This document shows positions 7,010-12,199 of a stretch of DNA of 12,199 nt, piece by piece (within the stretch, counting starts at the first letter, position 1; each line of letters opens with the position of its first letter). A program made the position numbers and the translations under genes. The stretch covers positions 1-12,199 of the forward strand of contig PMNJ01000342.1 in NCBI GenBank assembly GCA_003162595.1, in the 5' to 3' direction. This DNA is from Bacteroidales bacterium (lineage in GTDB: Bacteria; Bacteroidota; Bacteroidia; Bacteroidales; VadinHA17). Under the pieces are notes generated by a model. The model was not told where the DNA came from. It did not search any database and saw only the letters and a list, made by a program, of their open reading frames with translations.

Positions 7010-7807
7010 TTACTTACTAATTAAGGTTGACAGGTAGTCATTTGTCAATGAAATTATCCATTGTTTCTGAACGGCATTATCAATTGTACCGGAATATTTA
7101 ATTGCATTTTGCAAATCAACATTATCATAGTATTCAGCAATAAAGGGCTGGTAATTATCTAAATACATCATTCGTGCGGTCGTAAAAAATGCGCCCCTCA
7201 GATACAAGGGAAACACACTGTCCTGCTCACGGACCAGAAGATCATTATATCGAAATAAAAATTCCGAAATTATTTCAGTTTTTTCTTCTTTGGTTTCTTT
7301 TGCAATAAGACTATCCTGACCAAGAAGCATCGTCATGTAATATAACTTCAAATCAAGTGAACCTATCTGGTTGACACTCCAGGTACTATCGTATCCATAA
7401 GGATCTGTTGATTTATATTTAGTAATAAGTACATTTGCCGCATCAGGTCTTTTTTCCAATTCTTTAAATCCACGGAAATTATTTCTTAAAACTTCATACC
7501 CTTTCTGAAAACCATTACCTTCAAAAGTTATAAAAAACCAATCGGGGTAATTGAGGCATGTTTCTACTAATCCTTCGGTGGTTATACAATTGCAAATTTC
7601 TTCAGGTAAATTATCATACTCAAAGAAATCTATGGTTCCGGCATCCGGTTCAGGATATTGATACACTCCGTCTATCAGAATACTGCATGGGTTTACTGCT
7701 ATTGTATCAGTTGACGGATCTTCCGCTGCTTTGGTTGAGAGATCCTTATGACAACTCATTATTGCTAAAACCATAAAAATTGGAATTACAACTTTCTTCG
7801 AAGCCAT
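7010..7807 (-). CDS. Uncharacterised lipoprotein with EGLVETCLNYP-type motif
   Basis: I do not recognise a named function. The 265-residue product begins with a lipoprotein signal (FMVLAIMSC, Cys19 lipidated), so it should be anchored in the envelope. A linker rich in Asp/Thr/Ala is followed by a mostly helical domain. The stretch LPEEICNCITTEGLVETCLNYP (about 68-89), then FEGNGFQKGYEVLRNNFRGFKELEKRPDAANVLITKY, resembles a conserved pattern (bulky acidic start, TEGLVxTCLxYP, FNGxxELxxRxDA) that I recall from hypothetical proteins of Bacteroidota and some Firmicutes. The C-terminal part ends in short alternating helices. No catalytic motif is visible. A consensus promoter precedes the start at 7807, and the FISUMP gene follows after 37 bases. 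Confidence 0.8.
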   Translation of the reverse strand: MASKKVVIPIFMVLAIMSCHKDLSTKAAEDPSTDTIAVNPCSILIDGVYQYPEPDAGTIDFFEYDNLPEEICNCITTEGLVETCLNYPDWFFITFEGNGFQKGYEVLRNNFRGFKELEKRPDAANVLITKYKSTDPYGYDSTWSVNQIGSLDLKLYYMTMLLGQDSLIAKETKEEKTEIISEFLFRYNDLLVREQDSVFPLYLRGAFFTTARMMYLDNYQPFIAEYYDNVDLQNAIKYSGTIDNAVQKQWIISLTNDYLSTLISK

Positions 7808-7847
7808 AATATGAAATCGATTTAGTTTATGAATTCACTTTCAATAC

Positions 7848-7878
7848 CAAAGTTACGGATTATAGAGTTCAAAGTCAA
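7848..7878 (-). promoter_or_regulatory. Bacteroidota-type promoter for the lipoprotein pair
   Basis: On the minus strand TTG (7876-7878) is followed after 20 bases by TAACTTTG (7848-7855), an exact TAnnTTTG -7 element. It ends about 40 bases before the ATG at 7807, giving a leader of about 35 bases. It would serve the 265-residue lipoprotein and, by read-through, the FISUMP gene. Confidence 0.55.
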
Positions 7879-8030
7879 GAGATAAACAAAGATAAATAGT
7901 ATTTATTCTCAAAATGTTACCCGGAATTATGAACTTTTTTCCTAAATTCCCTGCCACGCGTCAAATATCCTTCATAGTTTTTGATTTTACCAAAACAAAA
8001 GCAGGTTAATAATTGGGATGATTTGGCTTA

Positions 8031-8059
8031 TTGTGCGAATCCATTTTTTATTAACTTTA
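8031..8059 (+). promoter_or_regulatory. Probable promoter for the GH2 gene
   Basis: TTG (8031-8033), 18 bases, then TAACTTTA (8052-8059), which matches TAnnTTTG except for the last base. It ends 22 bases before the ATG at 8082, predicting a leader of about 15 bases. The rest of the 274-base divergent spacer (7808-8081) shows no further clear structure; no operator for a sugar regulator could be recognised. Confidence 0.4.
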
Positions 8060-8081
8060 TCTCCGTTAAAATTCAGATGCC

Positions 8082-11000
8082 ATGAAGAGAATATCGTTTT
8101 ATATCCTTATGATTGCCGTTTCGCTTTCATCCTGTAAAAAGTTAAGTAAGTATGAAGGTGTTCCCTTTACTGAAAAAGAACCCCGTGACTGGGAAAATCC
8201 GCAGGTGTTTAATATAAATAGGGAGTATCCTCACGCATCTCTTATAAGTTTTCCTGATGAAAAAAGTGCCCTTGAGGCAGTAAAAGCTAATTCTCCAAAC
8301 TATAAATCTCTTGATGGCTTGTGGAAATTCAACTGGTCTAAAACTCCGGATCAGAGGCCGTTCTGGTTCTTTAAAGATGATTATGATACACGCGACTGGA
8401 AAGAGATTGAGGTACCATCAAACTGGCAGATGAAAGGTTACGATCTTCCGGTTTATGCAAATATAGTGTATCCGTTCTGGACCTGGGAAGATGTATTCAA
8501 TTCACATAACCTGACCAAAGGAGTTACTTCTCCAACACCGGAAATAAAGGATTCAAAAGCCCCCGGTTCATCAGGTACATTTTATGCGTATAAAAAAGTT
8601 CCGCCTGCCATTCCCCATGACTGGAATCCGGTCGGATCATATAAAAGGAATTTCACTGTTCCGTCTGAATGGAAAAATAAAGAAATATTCCTGCAATTCG
8701 GGGCTGTAAGTTCTGCGTTTTATGTATGGGTAAATGAGAAACTTGTTGGCTACAGTGAAGATAGCAAAACGCCTGCAGAATTTAACATTACAAGTTATCT
8801 TAAAGGAGGAAAAAACTCCCTTTCGGTGGAAGTTTACAGGTGGAGCGATGGCAGTTACCTTGAAGATCAGGACTTCTGGAGACTGAGTGGTATTCAAAGA
8901 ACAGTTTTCCTTCATGCACGTCCAAAAACATATATCAGGGACTTTTTTGCAGTTGGTGACCTTGACAAAAATTACAGTGAAGGTCTGCTGAAAGTTGACG
9001 TTTCTTTAAAGAGCGCTGTGGAAAATAATAGTGATTTTGTTGTTGATGCATCTCTTTTTGAAGGCACCAAGAAGCTTTTCACCGAATCTAAAGATGTCCT
9101 ATTAACAGGTGACAAAGTATCAGTCAATTTTATTAAAAACATTCCCGGTATCAAAAAATGGTCAGCTGAAAAACCAAATCTCTATTCACTGGTATTAAGC
9201 CTTAAAGGCAAAAACGGCTCTATTGATGAGAGTGTAAGTGCAAAAATCGGATTCAGAAAAGTGGAAATAGTTAATTCACAACTACTGGTTAATGGTGTTG
9301 CAATACGTATTAAGGGAGTTAATATGCATGAGCATAACGAAATAACAGGGCATGTTATTGACGAGGCTACAGTAATGAAGGATATCAGGACAATGAAAAG
9401 CAATAATATCAATGCCATGAGGACATGCCATTACCCGCAGCAGGAATTCTGGTACGAGATGTGTGACAAATATGGATTATATCTTATTGATGAAGCAGAT
9501 ATTGAGTCGCATGGTATGGGTTATGATAAAGATGTGACATTAGCAGATAAACCCGAATGGGCTGCGGCACATCTCGACAGGATGCAACGCGTGCTTGAAA
9601 GAGACAAGAATCATCCCTCGGTTATAATCTGGTCAATGGGTAATGAGGCCGGTGACGGTCATAATTTTCTTAATGGTTACAAATGGATGAAGAAAAGGGA
9701 TGTGACACGACCGGTCCAATACGAACGTGCTGAGAAAAGCACGAATACTCCTGAGAGACATACTGACATCTGGTGCAACATGTATGCGTCTATTGAAGAA
9801 CTGGAAGCTTATGCAAAGGATCCAAAAAACGACAGACCAATGATAATGTGTGAGTATGCTCATGCAATGGGTAACTCCACAGGTAACTTCCAGGATTATT
9901 GGGATGTTATAGAAAAATATCCAAAACTGCAGGGAGGTTTTATCTGGGATTGGGTTGACCAGGGATTTCTAAAGACAAATGAAAATGGTGAAAAATACTG
10001 GACATATGGCGGTGATTACGGCGAGTTGGGAACCCCCAGTGATGGTAACTTCAACATAAACGGGCTTGTTTGGCCTGACAGGACACCGCATCCGGGTTTG
10101 TTTGAGGTAAATAAGGTCTATCAGTATGTTGGTTTTGAGCCGGTTGATCTGGCCAAAGGAATGATTAAGATTAAAAACAAGTATGATTTTACTAATCTTT
10201 CGGAATTTAATTTTGATTGGGAGATTGTATCAGATGGAAAAGTAGTACAATCAGGAAAAATACCAATGCCTGATTTCATACCAAAAGCTGAAATTGCGTT
10301 CCTGTTACCTTTTAAAAAGATAAATCCTGTTCCCGGCGCTGAATATTTTCTTAACATGAGGTTTTCAAGAAGTGATGAATGGAATTATGTACCTGAAGAC
10401 CACGTTTATGCAACTGCACAATTTAAACTGCCTGTCGGAGCTAAGCCTGTAATTATGAAAGACAATAATCTTGCTGTTCTTCAGACTAAAACTATTGATA
10501 AAAAACTGGAAGTAAGCGGTGTTGATATGAAGATAGTTTTTGACCTGGTTAATGGCAGACTGACATCTTTCAATTATAAAGGAAAAGAGATTTTCAAAAA
10601 AGGTCCGGAACCTGATTTCTGGCGACCGCCAACCGATAACGACTACGGTTACAATATGGATAAATTGTTAAAGTCCTGGAAAAAGGCAGGGGAAAGAACG
10701 GTTGTAACCAAAGCGAACATCAGTCAACCTGAATTAGGAAAGGTAGTGGTAACTTTTAATTATGATATTCCGGATACAAGTGGTAAAAAGATAGCTGGTT
10801 ATGCCACTACATTTACCATTTATGGATCTGCAGATCTGGTGATTAAAAATCAGTTTTCAAAAATTTCCGATAAAATTCCGGAGATCCCGAGAATGGGAAT
10901 GCAAATGCAGCTGCCTGGGGAATTTACAAATCTGAAATGGCTCGGACGCGGACCTCAGGAGAATTATGTTGACAGAAAAACTTCAGCTGATGTCGGCCTT

Positions 11001-11426
11001 TACGAAAGCGCTGTTGCTGACCAGTATACTCCTTATATCAGGCCCCAGGAAAATGGTTATAAGACCGATACCAGGTGGCTCACCCTTACAAATGACAATG
11101 GAATTGGAATACTTGTAACAGGCGACCCTTTGATCTGTTTTGCTGCCCTAAATAACATACACGATGATTTTGAATCTCCCGGGAAACTATCAGAATACAG
11201 GAAAGATGCGAAAACTGCAAATACTCATACAATTGATGTTAAACCCCGCGACCTGGTCAACCTGAACGTTGATCTGGGGCAGATGGGTGTGGGAGGTGAT
11301 AATTCATGGGGTGCACTTATTCATCCAAAATACCGGTTACTTGATAAAAAGTATGAATACTCTTTCAGGATCAGACCTGTCATTAAAGATGATGATATAT
11401 TGAAACTGGCTAAAGAAAAGTTTTAA
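8082..11426 (+). CDS. GH2 beta-galactosidase (LacZ-like), secreted lipoprotein
   Basis: A 1114-residue glycoside hydrolase family 2 enzyme, slightly longer than E. coli LacZ (1024). The N-terminus is a lipoprotein signal ending SLSSC, with Cys18 lipidated, so it is membrane-anchored outside the cytoplasm. Domain order: sugar-binding jelly roll (~45-280; SLDGLWKFNW, NPVGSYKRNF, WRLSGIQRTV), Ig-like domain (~285-395), TIM barrel (~395-690), then a linker Ig-like domain and the beta-galactosidase small-chain domain (~815-1105; FWRPPTDND at 846-854, GRGPQENYVDR at 955-965). Acid/base Glu522 lies in WSMGNEAGDGH and nucleophile Glu591 in MIMCEYAHAMGN, so it should be active. Between YPF (130-132) and VPPAIPHD (from 173) there is a ~40-residue insertion absent from standard LacZ. 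Beta-galactoside cleavage is the best guess; other GH2 specificities cannot be excluded. Confidence 0.92.
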   Translation: MKRISFYILMIAVSLSSCKKLSKYEGVPFTEKEPRDWENPQVFNINREYPHASLISFPDEKSALEAVKANSPNYKSLDGLWKFNWSKTPDQRPFWFFKDDYDTRDWKEIEVPSNWQMKGYDLPVYANIVYPFWTWEDVFNSHNLTKGVTSPTPEIKDSKAPGSSGTFYAYKKVPPAIPHDWNPVGSYKRNFTVPSEWKNKEIFLQFGAVSSAFYVWVNEKLVGYSEDSKTPAEFNITSYLKGGKNSLSVEVYRWSDGSYLEDQDFWRLSGIQRTVFLHARPKTYIRDFFAVGDLDKNYSEGLLKVDVSLKSAVENNSDFVVDASLFEGTKKLFTESKDVLLTGDKVSVNFIKNIPGIKKWSAEKPNLYSLVLSLKGKNGSIDESVSAKIGFRKVEIVNSQLLVNGVAIRIKGVNMHEHNEITGHVIDEATVMKDIRTMKSNNINAMRTCHYPQQEFWYEMCDKYGLYLIDEADIESHGMGYDKDVTLADKPEWAAAHLDRMQRVLERDKNHPSVIIWSMGNEAGDGHNFLNGYKWMKKRDVTRPVQYERAEKSTNTPERHTDIWCNMYASIEELEAYAKDPKNDRPMIMCEYAHAMGNSTGNFQDYWDVIEKYPKLQGGFIWDWVDQGFLKTNENGEKYWTYGGDYGELGTPSDGNFNINGLVWPDRTPHPGLFEVNKVYQYVGFEPVDLAKGMIKIKNKYDFTNLSEFNFDWEIVSDGKVVQSGKIPMPDFIPKAEIAFLLPFKKINPVPGAEYFLNMRFSRSDEWNYVPEDHVYATAQFKLPVGAKPVIMKDNNLAVLQTKTIDKKLEVSGVDMKIVFDLVNGRLTSFNYKGKEIFKKGPEPDFWRPPTDNDYGYNMDKLLKSWKKAGERTVVTKANISQPELGKVVVTFNYDIPDTSGKKIAGYATTFTIYGSADLVIKNQFSKISDKIPEIPRMGMQMQLPGEFTNLKWLGRGPQENYVDRKTSADVGLYESAVADQYTPYIRPQENGYKTDTRWLTLTNDNGIGILVTGDPLICFAALNNIHDDFESPGKLSEYRKDAKTANTHTIDVKPRDLVNLNVDLGQMGVGGDNSWGALIHPKYRLLDKKYEYSFRIRPVIKDDDILKLAKEKF

Positions 11427-11432
11427 GGAAGC

Positions 11433-11495
11433 TTGAAGGGTTGAATGTGTTGAAGGGTTGAATTTTTAATTAAATTCACACTTCAACTTTTCAAC
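11433..11495. repeat. TTGAA-rich direct and inverted repeats; likely bidirectional terminator
   Basis: TTGAAGGGTTGAAT occurs twice, at 11433-11446 and 11450-11463, with a 17-base period. After an AT-rich centre (TTTTAATTAAA), inverted copies follow: AATTCACACTTCAAC (11473-11487) and TTTTCAAC (11488-11495). GTTGAAG...TTGAATT can pair with AATTCA...CTTCAAC as an imperfect stem. The element fills the 64-base gap between the convergent GH2 and DUF3267 genes and overlaps the stop codon of the latter (11491-11493). A bidirectional terminator is the simplest reading. Confidence 0.6.
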
Positions 11496-12114
11496 TTAGT
11501 TCTTCATAAAAGTAAGCCTCTTTTTTATCAACATCATCCCAGGTGTAGATCTTTTTATCTCTGTTCAGATAGTATAGATTCAGCAATGCAAAATCACCGG
11601 CACACATAGTTGCATGAGCGAACAGAAAGATGGAAAGACTCCATTTCCACAAGCCGGGAAGAAGAAAGACAAGAAGTATCAATCCTGTACTGATAATAAG
11701 AAAAGGGGTCCATGCCACAATCCTGAACTGAAGCGGTGTGGCAACATACCTGTGTGCAGTCACATAAAAGAGGTATTGCTTAAGATCCATTCCAACCCTG
11801 ATATTTTTTGCTCCGGAAAGGTAATAAGGGATAACATGCAAGAGTTCATGCAGCGGAATGCAGATTAAAGGCAGAACTATCATCCCGATGAAAGAGTGCA
11901 GAAGAATATGAGCTATCGGGAAGTTTCCGGCAACTTTTATTCTAATAATTACGGTAAAACACAGAAAAAGAAGACATAGAAACCAGAAGAGAAACATAAG
12001 TCCTGATTTCTTCTTTAAATATTCAAATACAAATTGAATCAGGCACTTGTAAGGAATCGTCAGGAATAGCCTGAATTTCTTCTGATCGTCGAGATCTTCT
12101 GCAGAGAATGTCAT
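11491..12114 (-). CDS. DUF3267-type membrane protein, putative zinc metalloprotease
   Basis: Starting at the ATG at 12114 the product has 207 residues with about four transmembrane segments (~39-58, 68-88, 133-155, 158-176). HELLH (89-93) at the end of the second segment is an HExxH zinc-binding motif. HATMCAGDFALLNLYY (167-182) near the last segment supplies Asp174, a likely third ligand, as in DUF3267 putative zincins related in layout to site-2 proteases. The substrate is unknown; the family resembles intramembrane regulatory proteases but is poorly characterised. An upstream TTG at 12153 would add 13 residues, but a consensus promoter occupies that stretch (12129-12159), so the internal ATG is preferred. 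The C-terminus (YTWDDVDKKEAYFYEEL) is cytoplasmic-looking and charged. It converges on the GH2 gene across a repeat region. Confidence 0.8.
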   Translation of the reverse strand: MTFSAEDLDDQKKFRLFLTIPYKCLIQFVFEYLKKKSGLMFLFWFLCLLFLCFTVIIRIKVAGNFPIAHILLHSFIGMIVLPLICIPLHELLHVIPYYLSGAKNIRVGMDLKQYLFYVTAHRYVATPLQFRIVAWTPFLIISTGLILLVFLLPGLWKWSLSIFLFAHATMCAGDFALLNLYYLNRDKKIYTWDDVDKKEAYFYEELS

Positions 12115-12128
12115 AAAAATTCTTTTGA

Positions 12129-12159
12129 CAAATTTACCTTTTAAACGATTCAATACAAA
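12129..12159 (-). promoter_or_regulatory. Consensus Bacteroidota promoter for the DUF3267 gene
   Basis: On the minus strand TTTG (12156-12159), exactly 19 bases, then TAAATTTG (12129-12136): the best promoter match in the window. The -7 element ends 14 bases before the ATG at 12114, so the transcript would start with a leader of about eight bases. It lies inside the extended frame that begins with TTG at 12153 and therefore decides the start in favour of 12114. Confidence 0.65.
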
Positions 12160-12199
12160 CCGGAATCAGGGTTTTACTGATTTCCTGATTTATAAAAGC

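Noticed and set aside
1..11426. A complete polysaccharide utilisation locus
   Set aside because: No SusC/SusD pair, no hybrid two-component or ECF/anti-sigma regulator, and no sulfatase is encoded here.
11614..11868. Plus-strand open frame of 84 codons opposite the DUF3267 gene
   Set aside because: The minus strand encodes a membrane protein with HExxH across the same region; the plus-strand reading is a charged, featureless product.
12115..12153. TTG-started extension of the DUF3267 protein
   Set aside because: A consensus promoter (12129-12159) occupies this stretch and a good ATG follows at 12114.

Overview
The window reads as chromosomal DNA from a member of the Bacteroidota, most likely an anaerobic or facultatively anaerobic Bacteroidales/Marinilabiliales-type organism. 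The evidence is: several matches to the Bacteroidota promoter (TTTG or TTG, about 18-20 bases, TAnnTTTG); starts without strong Shine-Dalgarno sequences; several short-signal lipoproteins; a FISUMP-domain surface protein; secreted glycosidases of the polysaccharide-degrading kind; and an oxygen-sensitive radical-SAM sulfatase-maturating enzyme. The DNA is moderately AT-rich. No rRNA, tRNA, CRISPR array, insertion sequence or phage gene was seen.

Left part (1-4680). The N-terminal third of a secreted GH27 alpha-galactosidase leaves the window at the left edge on the minus strand. It diverges from a plus-strand run: an APC-family amino acid permease, an RsmF-type rRNA cytosine methyltransferase, and an anaerobic sulfatase-maturating enzyme whose start overlaps the end of rsmF. 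A short array of CTTTG units fills the permease-rsmF gap.

Middle part (4692-7807). A Tat-exported dienelactone-hydrolase-family protein (minus) converges on the maturase gene. Beyond its start lie a perfect 11-bp hairpin with a T-tract and then a broken remnant of formate-tetrahydrofolate ligase (fhs): its first ~17 residues are joined out of frame to a ~70-residue central piece, and the rest is gone. Two minus-strand lipoprotein genes follow, probably co-transcribed: an FnIII-like/FISUMP protein and, upstream of it, a 265-residue lipoprotein of unknown function. This stretch looks like a site of past rearrangement.

Right part (7808-12199). A divergent promoter region leads to a large GH2 beta-galactosidase-type lipoprotein (plus). 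It converges, through a repeat-rich hairpin region, on a minus-strand DUF3267 membrane protein with an HExxH motif. A consensus promoter lying inside the longest open frame of that gene shows that its real start is an internal ATG.

The two glycosidases suggest use of plant- or algal-type galactosides, and the maturase implies that sulfatases are encoded elsewhere, but there is no SusC/SusD pair or regulator here, so this is not a complete polysaccharide utilisation locus. I see no convincing undescribed multi-gene system. The most informative non-routine items are the fhs remnant with its nearby orphan hairpin, the two kinds of intergenic repeat, and the uncharacterised lipoprotein.
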